Notes: generated by a model from the sequence alone, not told the origin. A stretch of 64,000 bases of DNA from Nostocoides sp. HKS02 (GCF_009707485.1 NZ_CP046121.1:1860001-1924000), one strand, 5' to 3'; counted from the first letter of the stretch, positions 51,122 to 60,659 are shown. Made by a program: numbers and translations.

Positions 51122-52366
51122 TCAGCGCTTGAGGTTGACCAGGTCCTGCAGGATCTCGTCCGAGGCGGTCACGACCCGCGAGTTCGCCTGGAAGCCGCGC
51201 TGGGCGACGATGAGGTTGGTGAACTCCTGGGCGAGGTCGACGTTGCTCATCTCGAGCACACCGCTGGCCAGCGACCCGCGGCCGCCGGTCCCGGCGATGC
51301 CGACCGACGGGGCACCGGAGTTGGCGGTGCCGCGGAAGAGCGAGTCTCCGGCCTTCTCCAGCCCGGCCGGGTTGGTGAAGCTGGCGAGCGCGACCTGGCC
51401 GAGCTTCTCGGTGCGGCCGTTCGAGAAGACCCCGACGAGGACACCGGTGCCGTCCATCGTGAAGCTCTGCAGGCTGCCCATGGTCGAGCCGTCCTGGGTG
51501 CGGGCGGTGGCGCTGGCGGCGCCGGAGAACTGCGTGAGCGGGGTGCTGTCGCCCCCGATGGTGAGCGTGACGTCGGCCGGGAAGCGGTACCCGGCGGCGC
51601 CGAGTGCGGCGCTGCCGAGCGTCATCGTGGGGGCGGTGAAAGTCTGGGCGGCCGGGTCCCACGTGAGCGTGGCGGTGCCGACGGTGGCCGTCGAGCCGTC
51701 GGCCTGGGGGACGGTGGTCGCCGCGGACCACGTGTCCGTCGCGGTCTTGGTGTACGTCGTGGTGGCCGGGATGGTCGTCCCCTGCTCGTCGATGATGTCG
51801 ATGCTGTGCGTGACGGTCGCACCGGTGGCGGCGTCGGCCGGCAGGTTGCCGCCGAGGTCGACGGTGCGCGTCGCGGTCGGCGCGAGAACTTGACCGACCG
51901 GCAGGCGAAGACCGGCGACGGCGCCCTTGGTGTCGACGGCGCCCTTCGTGGCACCCCAGCCCTGGACCGTCGCACCCTCGGGGGTGACGAGGTTGCCGAG
52001 CGCGTCGAACGAGAGTGCGCCGGCGCGGGTGTACATCGTCTGGCCGTCCTTCTGCACGACGAAGAACCCGTCACCCTGGATCGCCATGTCGCTCTGACGC
52101 CCCGTGACCTGGGTGCTGCCCTGGCCGAAGTTCGTGGTGATCCCGGCGAGCCGGACCCCGAGGCCGACCTGGGCGGGGTTGGTGCCGCCACTCGTGCCCT
52201 GCGGGGCGCCGGCCGTGCGCAGCGCCTGGCTCAGGGTGTCCTCGAAGACGGTCTGGCTGGACTTGTAGCCGGTGGTGTTGACGTTGGCGATGTTGTTGCC
52301 GATGACGTCCATCATCGTCTGGTGGGCGCGCATGCCGGAGACGGCCGAGAAGAGCGAACGGAGCAT
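51122..52366 (-). CDS. flgE: Flagellar hook protein FlgE
   Basis: The 414-residue protein has the N-terminal rod/hook signature MLRSLFSAVSGMRAHQTMMD and NNIANVNTTGYKSS, central hook domains, and the C-terminal VDLAQEFTNLIVAQRGFQANSRV in part with DEILQDLVNLKR. It polymerises into the hook joining the rod and filament. It follows flgD with a six-base gap and ends at a strong terminator. It is the only FlgF/G/E-type protein in view. Confidence 0.95.
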   Translation of the reverse strand: MLRSLFSAVSGMRAHQTMMDVIGNNIANVNTTGYKSSQTVFEDTLSQALRTAGAPQGTSGGTNPAQVGLGVRLAGITTNFGQGSTQVTGRQSDMAIQGDGFFVVQKDGQTMYTRAGALSFDALGNLVTPEGATVQGWGATKGAVDTKGAVAGLRLPVGQVLAPTATRTVDLGGNLPADAATGATVTHSIDIIDEQGTTIPATTTYTKTATDTWSAATTVPQADGSTATVGTATLTWDPAAQTFTAPTMTLGSAALGAAGYRFPADVTLTIGGDSTPLTQFSGAASATARTQDGSTMGSLQSFTMDGTGVLVGVFSNGRTEKLGQVALASFTNPAGLEKAGDSLFRGTANSGAPSVGIAGTGGRGSLASGVLEMSNVDLAQEFTNLIVAQRGFQANSRVVTASDEILQDLVNLKR

Positions 52367-52372
52367 GGTCAG

Positions 52373-52873
52373 TCAGTCCTTTGCGGGAGTGGTGCTCGAG
52401 GTGGTGCTGGAGGGTGCTGCGGCGGTGCGGGCTACCTCGGTGACCGACGCGAGCGGCACCTCGGTCCCACCCACGAGCAAGGTCGGTCCGCCCGGGGTGA
52501 GCTTGACCGAGTCGACGGTGCCCGAGGCGCTCGCGCCGCCGGCGGTGTAGCTGACCCGCTGCCCCACGAGGGCGAGGGCGCTGAGGCTGTTCTGGCCGGC
52601 GATGACGGCGGCGTTCTGCGAGACCAGCTGGTGCAGGGTCTCGACCATCTGGAGCTGGGCAGTCTGCGCCATGAACTGCGAGCTGTCGACCGGCTTGCTC
52701 GGGTCCTGGTACTTCAGCTGGGCGACGAGCAGCTTGAGGAAGTCGTCGCCGCTCAGGGTGGGGCCGAGGCTCCCCGACGTAGCTTGGGCCGGACTGCCGG
52801 ACTGGGCGGCCTGGGCTGCCTGGGCTGCCTGAACGGCGGCCGTCGGGTCGTAGGTGCCGATGGGGGTGGTCAA
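52373..52873 (-). CDS. flgD: Flagellar hook assembly protein FlgD
   Basis: The 166-residue protein caps the growing hook. It has the FlgD core LSGDDFLKLLVAQLKYQDPSKPVDSSQFMAQTAQLQ in part, then a small beta domain (LVGQRVSYTAGGASASGTVDSVKL in part) and a Thr/Ser-rich tail. No ATG or GTG is available at the right place, so a TTG start at 52873 is assigned, eight bases after the fliK stop. An Ala-Gln repeat (AAQAAQAAQ) precedes the core. Confidence 0.92.
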   Translation of the reverse strand: MTTPIGTYDPTAAVQAAQAAQAAQSGSPAQATSGSLGPTLSGDDFLKLLVAQLKYQDPSKPVDSSQFMAQTAQLQMVETLHQLVSQNAAVIAGQNSLSALALVGQRVSYTAGGASASGTVDSVKLTPGGPTLLVGGTEVPLASVTEVARTAAAPSSTTSSTTPAKD

Positions 52874-52880
52874 TGGAGGC

Positions 52881-54245
52881 TCACATTCTGACGTCGACGC
52901 GGACGTCGTGGACGGGTGGTCGGTGGGGGTCGGTGGGGTCGGTGGGCGGCACCTGGTCGGGTCGTCGGGTGTCCGCGCCGCGGGGCGCCCAGCCCTCGAG
53001 CGGGCGCTCGTGCCGGTGCCAGGCGCCGCCGGACGACGCTTCGCCGCGGCCGTCGGCGGTCTCCGGCCCGGCCCAGGCGTCCGGGTCGCGCGGCCTCGAC
53101 CCACCATCGCCGCGGTCCGTGGTGGCCCGCTCGGAAGGGGCGGTGCCCACGGCATCCCGCGCGGGGTCGCCCGGGGCGACCTGCACCTCGAGGCCCCCGG
53201 ACCGAAGGCCGAGGCGTTCGAGGTGCGAGCGCAGCTCGGCAGCACCCTGGCGCATCGCGTCGGCGGTCGCGGGGTCCGTCACGGTGAGCCGGAGGGTGAC
53301 CTCACCACCGGTCACCTCGACGTGCACCTGTACCGAGCCGAGATGGGCAGGAGCAAGGTGGACGGTGAGCCGGTGGGTGCCGTCCGTGCCGGTGGCCATC
53401 AGCGGCGACACCGCATTCAGCACCTGGGCCTGGGGCGGCAGGGTGGGCTGGGCGGGACGCTCGGGGGCCGGCGTCGCAACAGGTGCGCCGAGGCTCACCG
53501 GTGGGTTGCCTGGGGTCACCGGTGGGTATGCCGGGGGGCCGGTGGCGCCCGCGACGGCCGGCGCCGCAGGGTCGTCTGCGGCGCTGGCGTGCAGCCCGTC
53601 CCGGTCGTGGTTCGTGCCGGCCAGTGCAGATGCGGTGACCGGGGTCGCCGTCGGCGTGGATGCAGGGACGACGACCGTGGGCGCCTGTGCGCCGCCGGGC
53701 TGGGCGCCGGCCAGGTCGAGGTGAGTGCGGACAGGTGGCACCGCGTGACCAGGTGGGGAGGCGCCAGGAGTGAGCGGCGTGCCGCCGCCGAGTCGCTCCC
53801 CCACGGCCGTGGCTGACGCGGGGGCGTCAGCCGTGGGGGTTGTCGCCGTGGGGGTTGTCGCCGTGGGGGCTGTCGCCAAGGCTGGGGTTTGAGCCGTGGC
53901 GGGGACGTCAGCCGTGGTGGCAGTCACAGGGGCGATCTGGCTCGCGGCCGCCGGACCGGACTCGGCCAGGGGTGCAGCAGCGGCGTCCGACGGGTTCGGC
54001 GTCAGCGGACCGGTCGTGGCCGACGATGCTGCCGCGGCCCCATCCGCCTCCTCCCCCGGTGACGAGTCGGCATGGCGCCCGCGTTGACCGGCTCCTATCG
54101 GCGTCGGCACCGTGCGCCGGTTGCTGCGTCCCTGCAGGACCGCCTCGAAGTCGTGCGGACCCTGCGCGGGGACGCGATCGGCCGCGTTGGGGGACGACGT
54201 CGGCGCGGACGGCGCGGACGCGGAACGGGCCGCGACGACGGTCAT
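52881..54245 (-). CDS. fliK: Flagellar hook-length control protein FliK
   Basis: The 454-residue protein has a long, low-complexity Pro/Ala/Thr N-terminal ruler region with a short tandem repeat (TTPTATTPTA). The Flg_hook C-terminal domain follows (HRLTVHLAPAHLGSVQVHVEVTGGEVTLRLTV in part, AAELRSHLERLGLRSGGLEVQV in part), which switches export specificity at FlhB. It lies between the NlpC/P60 hydrolase gene (ATGA overlap) and flgD, the normal place. The last 60 residues are Arg/Pro/Asp-rich and variable. Confidence 0.9.
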   Translation of the reverse strand: MTVVAARSASAPSAPTSSPNAADRVPAQGPHDFEAVLQGRSNRRTVPTPIGAGQRGRHADSSPGEEADGAAAASSATTGPLTPNPSDAAAAPLAESGPAAASQIAPVTATTADVPATAQTPALATAPTATTPTATTPTADAPASATAVGERLGGGTPLTPGASPPGHAVPPVRTHLDLAGAQPGGAQAPTVVVPASTPTATPVTASALAGTNHDRDGLHASAADDPAAPAVAGATGPPAYPPVTPGNPPVSLGAPVATPAPERPAQPTLPPQAQVLNAVSPLMATGTDGTHRLTVHLAPAHLGSVQVHVEVTGGEVTLRLTVTDPATADAMRQGAAELRSHLERLGLRSGGLEVQVAPGDPARDAVGTAPSERATTDRGDGGSRPRDPDAWAGPETADGRGEASSGGAWHRHERPLEGWAPRGADTRRPDQVPPTDPTDPHRPPVHDVRVDVRM

Positions 54246-55282
54246 GCCGCCATCCCGGCATACCCGAGGACGCGGCTGACGTACTGCTGGGTCTCGCGGT
54301 ACGGCGGCACCCCGTCGTACCGCTCGACGGCGCCCGGGCCGGCGTTGTATGCCGCGAGGGCCAGCGGGGCGGAGCCGAACCGACGCAGGTGCCCGGCCAG
54401 CAACCGGGCCGCGCCGTCGATGGCCTGGGCGGGGTCCCGCGGGTCGACCCCCAGCCCCCGCGCGGTCGACGGCATGAGCTGCATCAGGCCCACGGCACCC
54501 GCCGGGCTCACCGCACCGGCGTTGAACCCGCTCTCCGTCCGCGCCACCGACGCGAGCAACGCGGCCGGCACACCGTGGCGCGCCGCCGCGATCGCGAACA
54601 GCGGACGCCACCGTTCGGGCACCCAGCTGGGCATGCCGACGGCATACGCGGGGGTCGCCGTGGCTGCGGGCCCGGTGATCCGCCGGATCGCCGTCGGGAT
54701 GCGGTAGACGTCCTGGACCATGACGGCCTCGCCGGTCCGGGGCGCCACGAGCATCCTGCCGGCCCCGACGTAGATTCCGATGTGGTCGACCGGGCTGCCG
54801 AAGGCGAGCAGGTCGCCGGGTCGGGCGTGGGCGAGGTCGGGGACGGCTGAGCCCATCCGGGCCTGGTCGGCGGCCACCCTGGGGAGGGTGACACCGACAT
54901 CGGCGTAGGCCCGCTGGACCAGTCCCGAGCAGTCCAGGCCGGTCGCGGGGTCGCTGCCGCCCCACACGTAGGGCACCCCGAGGTAGCGGCTGCCCGCGGC
55001 CACGGCGCCGGCGCCGACGTCGTCGCCGGCGGCGCCGGGATCCGTCGCGAGACCGCCCGCCGCACCGGCGCGCGTCAGCGCGTCACCGAGGACCGAGTCG
55101 AACGAGCCGGTGACCGGGGTCGAGCCCGCCGCGAGGGGCGCGGCGGAGCCGGAGGCCACGGCATCCGGTGTCGAGGTCGTCCCGGCGACACTGGTCGGGG
55201 CGCCCGGCAGCACCGCGAACCGGCTCTGGATGGCATCGATCCGGGCGAGGGCGGCCGCTGGGCCGCTGGCGTCGACGCTCAC
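54242..55282 (-). CDS. Dual-domain peptidoglycan hydrolase: NlpC/P60 plus lytic transglycosylase (flagellar)
   Basis: The 346-residue protein combines an NlpC/P60 endopeptidase (about residues 90-200; Cys118 in GLDCSGLVQRAY, His167 in DHIGIYVG) with a C-terminal SLT transglycosylase domain (about 225-345; Glu250 in ARTESGFN, GAVGLMQLMPSTA, AYNAGPGAV). There is no clear signal peptide, so export through the flagellar apparatus is likely. Its place between fliJ and fliK suggests that it opens the wall for the rod, the task of FlgJ in other bacteria. It starts with GTG inside the fliJ stop. The domain order and pairing are noteworthy. Confidence 0.88.
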   Translation of the reverse strand: MSVDASGPAAALARIDAIQSRFAVLPGAPTSVAGTTSTPDAVASGSAAPLAAGSTPVTGSFDSVLGDALTRAGAAGGLATDPGAAGDDVGAGAVAAGSRYLGVPYVWGGSDPATGLDCSGLVQRAYADVGVTLPRVAADQARMGSAVPDLAHARPGDLLAFGSPVDHIGIYVGAGRMLVAPRTGEAVMVQDVYRIPTAIRRITGPAATATPAYAVGMPSWVPERWRPLFAIAAARHGVPAALLASVARTESGFNAGAVSPAGAVGLMQLMPSTARGLGVDPRDPAQAIDGAARLLAGHLRRFGSAPLALAAYNAGPGAVERYDGVPPYRETQQYVSRVLGYAGMAA

Positions 55283-55707
55283 AGCGACGCACCCCCGTCC
55301 CGCGACGCGCTCTCGTCGACCTCGCGCTGGTCGGCAGCGAGCAGCTCGCGGTGCGCGTCCTCGCGGGCGCGGTCCACCAGCCGCTCGAGCCCGGAGGTGC
55401 GGGTGCGCGCCTCGGTCAGCACGGCGCGGGCGCGCTCGGTGTCGCCGACGGCCAGCTCGTACGTGGCGCCGGTGCGGGCAACGTGCAGGGCCCGCGCTCC
55501 AGCCTGCGCACGGGCGGCCCGGAACGCCGCGGCCACGCGGGGGTCCGGCGCTCCCGCGGACGCGGCGTAGCGCTGCTGCGCCGCTCGGGCCTCGCGCTCG
55601 GCCGCCGCAGCCGTGGCCAGCGCTCGGGCCAGATCGGCCTGGCGCAGCTCCTCCTGGATCCGGCGCACCCGCAGGACGACCGCGAGCCGGTTGCCGCGCG
55701 CACTCAC
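55279..55707 (-). CDS. fliJ: Flagellar export protein FliJ
   Basis: The 142-residue protein is almost entirely helical and charged (RLAVVLRVRRIQEELRQADLARAL in part, AHRELLAADQREVDES), as FliJ is, a coiled coil that couples the FliI ATPase to FlhA. FliJ is poorly conserved, so order (fliI-fliJ) supports the call. The GTG at 55707 lies in the last unit of an 11-bp tandem repeat. Other GTGs in the array are in different frames. Confidence 0.82.
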   Translation of the reverse strand: MSARGNRLAVVLRVRRIQEELRQADLARALATAAAAEREARAAQQRYAASAGAPDPRVAAAFRAARAQAGARALHVARTGATYELAVGDTERARAVLTEARTRTSGLERLVDRAREDAHRELLAADQREVDESASRDGGASL

Positions 55708-55764
55708 CGGGCACTCACAGCGCACTCACCGGGCACTCACAGGGCACTCAAGGGCGCTCACAGG
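55700..55764. repeat. 11-bp tandem repeat at the fliI/fliJ junction
   Basis: Five full and one partial units of GCACTCACNGG type lie between and across the fliI stop and fliJ start. On the coding strand each carries TGAGTGC, most as GTGAGTGC, so start and stop codons recur in all three frames. Confidence 0.85.
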
Positions 55765-57056
55765 CCACCGGCCAGGGCATGCAGGCTGGACCAGCTCTCG
55801 GCGAGGACGGCGACGTCGTCGAGGTCCTGGCGCAGGAACCGGTCGATGTCGCCGGCCTGCGCCAGGGCACGGTCCACGAGCGGGTTGGTGCCGCTGACGT
55901 ACGCGCCGATCTCGACCAGGTCCTTGGCGTCGCGACGGGCAGCGAGCAGCTGACGCAGGATCGTGGCGGACTCGCGCTGCTGGGCGTCGGTGAGCGACCG
56001 GTTGGCGCGCGAGACGGACTCGAGGACGTCGATGCACGGGAAGTGGCCCGACGTGGCAAGCAGCCGATCGAGCACCACGTGGCCGTCGAGGATCGAGCGG
56101 ACGGCGTCGGCGATGGGGTCGTTCATGTCGTCGCCCTCGACCAGGACGGTGTACAGCCCGGTGATGCTGCCGGCCTGTGAGGTGCCAGCCCGTTCGAGCA
56201 GGCGGGGCAGTAGCCCGAACACCGACGGCGGGTAGCCACGCGTCGCCGGCGGCTCGCCCGCGGCGAGCCCGACCTCGCGCTGGGCCATCGCCACCCGGGT
56301 GACGCTGTCCATCGCGAGCAGGACGTCCTGCCCCTGGTCGCGGAACCCCTCCGCAATGCGCGTGGCGGTGTATGCCGCGTGCAGCCGCACGAGCGCCGGC
56401 TCGTCCGAGGTCGCGACGACGACGACCGAGCGCGCCAGGCCCTCGGGGCCGAGGTCGTGCTCGACGAACTCGCGCACCTCTCGTCCGCGCTCGCCGACGA
56501 GGGCGAGCACGCAGATGGGGGCATCGGTCCCCCGCACGACCATGGAGAGCAGGCTCGACTTGCCGACGCCGGACCCGGCGAAGATCCCCATGCGCTGGCC
56601 CCGGCCACAGGGCACGAGCGTGTCGAGGGCGCGGATGCCGAGGGAGAGCTGGGTGTCGATGCGGTCCCGCGTCATGGCCGGAGGCGGGGTGCCGTCGCTG
56701 GTCTCCCACGTGACGTCGCGCAGCGGCGGCCCGCCGTCAATGGGGGTACCGAGGGCGTCGACGACCCGACCGACGAGACCGGGGCCCACCGGCACCCGCA
56801 GCGGTCCGCCGGTGGCGACCACCTCGGCGCCGCGGCGCACGCCCCGCAGGTCCGACACGGGCAGGCAGCGCGCGATGGGGCCGTCGAGCGCGACGACCTC
56901 GGCGAGGATCACGCCGCGGTCGGCCTGGACGCGCACTGCCTCGCCGACGGCCACGTCGAGGCCGGCGACGTCGAGACTCACGCCAACGGCGCGGGTCACC
57001 CGGCCACTGACGAGCGGACGGGCAGCCCGGACGAGCTTGTCCAGCACTGCGGTCAC
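55758..57056 (-). CDS. fliI: Flagellum-specific ATPase FliI
   Basis: The 432-residue ATPase has the F1-beta-like fold: P-loop GIFAGSGVGKSSLL near residues 157-170, Walker B VLLAMDSVTRVAMAQREVGLA in part, and the type III ATPase region SQAGSITGLYTVLVEGDDMNDPI in part. It energises export with FliH and FliJ. The GTG start overlaps fliH by four bases, and the stop is inside the 11-bp repeat array. Confidence 0.96.
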   Translation of the reverse strand: MTAVLDKLVRAARPLVSGRVTRAVGVSLDVAGLDVAVGEAVRVQADRGVILAEVVALDGPIARCLPVSDLRGVRRGAEVVATGGPLRVPVGPGLVGRVVDALGTPIDGGPPLRDVTWETSDGTPPPAMTRDRIDTQLSLGIRALDTLVPCGRGQRMGIFAGSGVGKSSLLSMVVRGTDAPICVLALVGERGREVREFVEHDLGPEGLARSVVVVATSDEPALVRLHAAYTATRIAEGFRDQGQDVLLAMDSVTRVAMAQREVGLAAGEPPATRGYPPSVFGLLPRLLERAGTSQAGSITGLYTVLVEGDDMNDPIADAVRSILDGHVVLDRLLATSGHFPCIDVLESVSRANRSLTDAQQRESATILRQLLAARRDAKDLVEIGAYVSGTNPLVDRALAQAGDIDRFLRQDLDDVAVLAESWSSLHALAGGL

Positions 57057-57715
57057 GTCGCCAGCACCTCGCGGACGCGGGCGAGTGCGGACCCGAGCCT
57101 GGCGTCGACGGAGCGGTCACCGAGGTCGGCGGTGGCACCGCCCCGACCGACCGTGGCGTCGGTGACGACGGTGAGGGTGCACTCGGCAGCCAGGGCGGCA
57201 GTGTCCTCGGGCAGCAGCGGCAGGTCGTCCGGGTGCACGCGCAGGGTGACGACCGAGTCTCGTGGCACCTCGGCGAGCGCACGGGCCACCGCGTCGAGGG
57301 CCGCGCACTCGCCCACCCGCAGGTGGTGGCCGACGAGCGCCTCGGCGATGTCCACGGCCAGGGCCGCGGCAGTCTCCGTCACGTCCTCGACCGCGGACTG
57401 CGACCGCGCGCCGGCCACGGCCTCGCGCAGTCCTGCGAGCACGGCGTCCCAGCCGTGTCTGCGGGCGAGCGTCTCGGCGTCCTCGCGGGCGGCGGCGACC
57501 TCGAGCCACTGGTCCTGCTCCCGGCGTGCGGCGAGCAGCCCCGCGGCATACCCCGCCGCATGGCCTTCCTCCCAGGCGCGGGCGCTGACCTGGGTGCCGG
57601 GGGCTTGGCCGGTGACCGGCGTCGAGAGCTGCTCGCCGACGAACCGGGCCGGGCGCAGCACCCCGTGCCCGGCACGCGGCAGCAGCGTCGCCCGGCGCGA
57701 CTCAGAGGACGACAT
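57053..57715 (-). CDS. fliH: Flagellar assembly protein FliH
   Basis: The 220-residue reading from the ATG at 57715 has a variable start, an Ala/Glu-rich helical middle (AWEEGHAAGYAAGLLAARREQDQWLEVAAAREDAE in part) and a FliH/V-ATPase E-like C terminus (ALVGHHLRVGECAALDAVARALAEVP in part, VTLRVHPDDLPLL, VTDATVGRGGATADLGDRSVDARL in part). It regulates FliI. As sequenced, the frame upstream runs on from fliG without a stop, but the normal fliG end in the alternative frame overlaps this ATG by 14 bases. Confidence 0.9.
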   Translation of the reverse strand: MSSSESRRATLLPRAGHGVLRPARFVGEQLSTPVTGQAPGTQVSARAWEEGHAAGYAAGLLAARREQDQWLEVAAAREDAETLARRHGWDAVLAGLREAVAGARSQSAVEDVTETAAALAVDIAEALVGHHLRVGECAALDAVARALAEVPRDSVVTLRVHPDDLPLLPEDTAALAAECTLTVVTDATVGRGGATADLGDRSVDARLGSALARVREVLAT

Positions 57716-58732
57716 CGTCGGCCCCCCGCCACGCGAGACGACGATGTCGCCGGACTCCTCCAGCGATCGGATGAGGCGGCTGATCACGGCCTGGGCCTCC
57801 TCGACGTGACGCAGCCGCACCGGGCCCATCACCTCGATCTCCTCGAGCAGCGCCGTGGCCGCGCGCTCCGACATGTTCCGCATGACCTTGTCGCGCACGT
57901 CGGCGCTGACGCCCTTGAGCGCGAGAGCCAGCTGCTTGCTGTCGACCTGGCGGAGCAGGACCTGAACGGCACGGTCGTCGAGGCCCACGATGTCCTCGAA
58001 CATGAACATGTGCGCGCGGACCTCCTCGGCGAGCTCGGGATCGCGCTGCTCCAGGCCCTCGAGGATGTGCTTCTCGATCGATCGCTCGGTGCTGTTGATG
58101 ATCCCGACGAGCGGGATGAGGCCGCCCACGGCGGAGTAGTCGGCGCTCTGGACGAGGTTCGCCAGCCGGCGCTCGAGATGGGACTCGACCTGCGTGACGA
58201 TCTCCGGCGAGGTGCGGTCCATGACGGCCAGGCGGTGCGCGACGTCGGGCTGCACCTCCTCGGCCAGGCCACTGAGCACGACCGCGGCCTGGTCGGAGGC
58301 CATGTGCGCGAGAACCAGCGCGATCGTCTGGGGGTGCTCGTCCTGGAGGAACGACAGCAGCAGGCGCGGGTCCACGCGCCGCAGGAACTCGAAGGGCACC
58401 TGCATCAGCGAAGCCGAGAGCCGGCCTAGGACCTCCTTGGCCCGGTCGCGGCCGAGCGACTCGACGAGCATTTCCTCGGCGAGGTCGAGCCCACCCTGGA
58501 TGTAGTACTGCTCGGCGCTGACCATCGCCTCGAACTCCTGGAGCACGTGGTCCTGGGTGTCGAGGTTGGTGCCCTCGAGCCGGGCGATCTCGGCGGTGAG
58601 CGCCTCGACCTCGCTCGGCCGCAGCGCACGCAGCACGTGGGCCGAGTTCTCCTTGCCGAGCTGCACGAGCAGGACGGCTGCCTTGCGCACCCCGCTGAGG
58701 GTCTCCGCCCCTCCGGTCGTCGTCACGGTCAT
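57702..58732 (-). CDS. fliG: Flagellar motor switch protein FliG, frame disrupted at its last codons
   Basis: FliG is the torque-generating C-ring protein. All domains are present: an N-terminal GVRKAAVLLVQLGKENSAHVLR in part, the middle EHPQTIALVLAHM, and the C-terminal FEDIVGLDDRAVQVLLRQVDSKQLALALKG in part with charged residues for MotA contact (SERAATALLEEIE). Near the end GDIVVSRGG enters a run of six G (57722-57727). As read, it continues into fliH as one 559-residue frame. With one more G it would end GADDVVL and stop at 57702, like FliG proteins elsewhere. The gene has 1031 bases, two more than a multiple of three. Confidence 0.9.
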
Positions 58733-60324
58733 GCGTGGTCCTCGGCCATCCAGCCGCGCAGCAGCCTGGCGACGTCGTCGGGCCGTTCGCGCGCCATGGT
58801 GGCGACCGACTCACGACTTCGGCCGCGCAGCTCGGTGGCACTGTCCACCGGACGCTGCGGCAGCGCGGGGCGCAGCTCGGCCTGCTCGAGGAGCGCGTCG
58901 ATCGGGGCCGGTGCCGTGGGCACCCGGAAGACCTCGATCGCCTGGGGTTCGCCCGGTCCGGGCTGCCGGCGCGAGCGCCTGAGCCCGATGAGCAGGGCGA
59001 GGACGAGGATGACACCCAGGCCCACGGTCTTGCCGATGTCGATGAGCTGGGCACGTTGGCGGTCACTCGCGGCCTGCGCGAGCTCCTTGCTGGCCGCGGC
59101 CGCCGCCGTGGTGTCGAACGCCATCTGGCTGACCTGGACCACGTCCCCGCGCTTGGGATCGAGGCCAGCGGCGGCGGCGACGAGCGCCGAGAGCTGGCTG
59201 AAGTTCACCGCGCCCGCCGACTTGGCGTCGACGATGACGGCGACCGACATCCGGCGCACCTGGCCGGGAGCCAGGGTCGTCTTCTCCTTGACGGTGCCGA
59301 CGGCGTTGGTCAGCTTGTCGTCGGACTTGGTGTAGTTCGAGCCTGAGCCGCCGGTGGTGCCTGCGGTTGCCACCGGACCGAGGACGCCGCCGACCGGGGC
59401 GCCCGTACCGGTGTACTTCTCCGTGGTCTTCGACGAGCTGAGCGGGATGTTCGGGTTGGTGGGCACGTACTGCTCACGGTCGATGGTCTGCTGGTCGAAG
59501 TTGAGATCGGCGTCCACCCGAACGACCGCCTTGCCTGGGCCGACGACCGTGTCGAGCATCGACTGCACCGCGGCTGCGGTCGCGTCGGAGAAGGCCCGCT
59601 TCTGCTGGTCGCGTGCATCGGCGCCCGCGGTGTCCGACCCGGGCGTCCCCGCCGCGTGCAGCACTTTGCCGGTGGCGTCGGCGACGGTGACCTGCTCGGG
59701 GCTGAGCTTCGGCACCGACCCGGAGACGAGGTGGACGACCGAGTCGACGATCGTCGGGGACAGGGTGACCCCGGGGGCGGTCTTGACGAGCACCGAGCCG
59801 GTGGGGGTCGCGGCGTCGGTGGTGAACACGTCGTCCTGCGGGATGGCGAGGTGCACGACCGCGGCCTGGACGCCGTCGATCGACTCGACGGTCTTGGCCA
59901 GCTCGCCCTCGAGTGCCCGCTGGTAGGTCACCTTCTGCTGGAAGTCGCTGCTCGTCATGCTCTGCTTGTCCAGCAGCGAGTAGCCCTGCGACCCATTGTC
60001 ACCGGCCGGCAGGCCCTGGCCGGCCAGGGTGATCCGCTGCTGGTACACGTCGGCCTGCGGCACCATGACCGTCTGCCCGCCGTCGGCGAGCTGGTACGGC
60101 TCGCCGGCCTCGGTGAGCTTCGCCGTGACGGCTCCGGCATCTGCGCTGGACAGCCCGGTGAACAGCGGTGCGTAGGTCGGCTTGGACACCCACGAGACGA
60201 ACAGCACGGCACCGACGACGACGGCGAGGGCCGCCACGCCGGTGACGACGCGCTGGCCGGGAGTGAACCCGCTGAAGAGCCGGCCGACTCGGGTGAGGAG
60301 GGCCTTGGGGTCGAAGCCGTTCAC
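58729..60324 (-). CDS. fliF: Flagellar M-ring protein FliF
   Basis: The 531-residue protein has two membrane helices ([20 protein letters not shown] near residue 25 and [19 protein letters not shown] near 440), ring-building domains between them ([37 protein letters not shown]), and the FliG-binding C terminus. The YscJ-like [10 protein letters not shown] region is typical. It forms the MS ring that starts flagellar assembly. The GTG start overlaps fliE by four bases, and its stop overlaps fliG. Confidence 0.96.
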   Translation of the reverse strand: MNGFDPKALLTRVGRLFSGFTPGQRVVTGVAALAVVVGAVLFVSWVSKPTYAPLFTGLSSADAGAVTAKLTEAGEPYQLADGGQTVMVPQADVYQQRITLAGQGLPAGDNGSQGYSLLDKQSMTSSDFQQKVTYQRALEGELAKTVESIDGVQAAVVHLAIPQDDVFTTDAATPTGSVLVKTAPGVTLSPTIVDSVVHLVSGSVPKLSPEQVTVADATGKVLHAAGTPGSDTAGADARDQQKRAFSDATAAAVQSMLDTVVGPGKAVVRVDADLNFDQQTIDREQYVPTNPNIPLSSSKTTEKYTGTGAPVGGVLGPVATAGTTGGSGSNYTKSDDKLTNAVGTVKEKTTLAPGQVRRMSVAVIVDAKSAGAVNFSQLSALVAAAAGLDPKRGDVVQVSQMAFDTTAAAAASKELAQAASDRQRAQLIDIGKTVGLGVILVLALLIGLRRSRRQPGPGEPQAIEVFRVPTAPAPIDALLEQAELRPALPQRPVDSATELRGRSRESVATMARERPDDVARLLRGWMAEDHA

Positions 60325-60659
60325 ATCGGCATCCGCATGATCTCGGTGAACGCGTCGACCGCCTTGTTACGGACGGCGACGGTCAGCTGGGTGGCGACCG
60401 CGGCCTCGTTGGCGGCGATCGTGTAGTCGTGGATGTCGGTGAGGTTCCCCGTCACCGCCTGCACGGCGAGGGAGTCGGTCGTCTGGTGCATGGCCTGGAG
60501 CTTCTCCAGGCCCTGGGTGACGGCGTTGCCGAACGCGGCCGGGTCGGCAGCGCTGGTGGGGAGGCCGGCACCGGCTCCGGCCACGCCGGACACCCCGGTG
60601 GCGCCAGGTGCGGCCAGGGCACCCAGGCCGGCGAGTGGGGAGATGGGGGGGATCGTCAT
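60321..60659 (-). CDS. fliE: Flagellar hook-basal body complex protein FliE
   Basis: The 112-residue protein has a Gly/Ala-rich N terminus and the FliE C-terminal helices ([47 protein letters not shown] in part, ending EIMRMPM). It joins the MS ring to the rod. It starts one base after flgC and overlaps fliF. Confidence 0.94.
   Translation of the reverse strand: MTIPPISPLAGLGALAAPGATGVSGVAGAGAGLPTSAADPAAFGNAVTQGLEKLQAMHQTTDSLAVQAVTGNLTDIHDYTIAANEAAVATQLTVAVRNKAVDAFTEIMRMPM

Noticed and set aside
54092..54102. GCCGATAGGAG element inside fliK, like the flagellar -10 boxes
   Set aside because: No CTCA lies at the required 16-base distance; the corresponding bases read AACC on the minus strand. 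Probably chance or a decayed site.
57053..58732. A genuine FliG-FliH fusion protein
   Set aside because: The alternative frame gives a canonical FliG end and a standard overlap with fliH; a one-base change in the G run explains the fusion.
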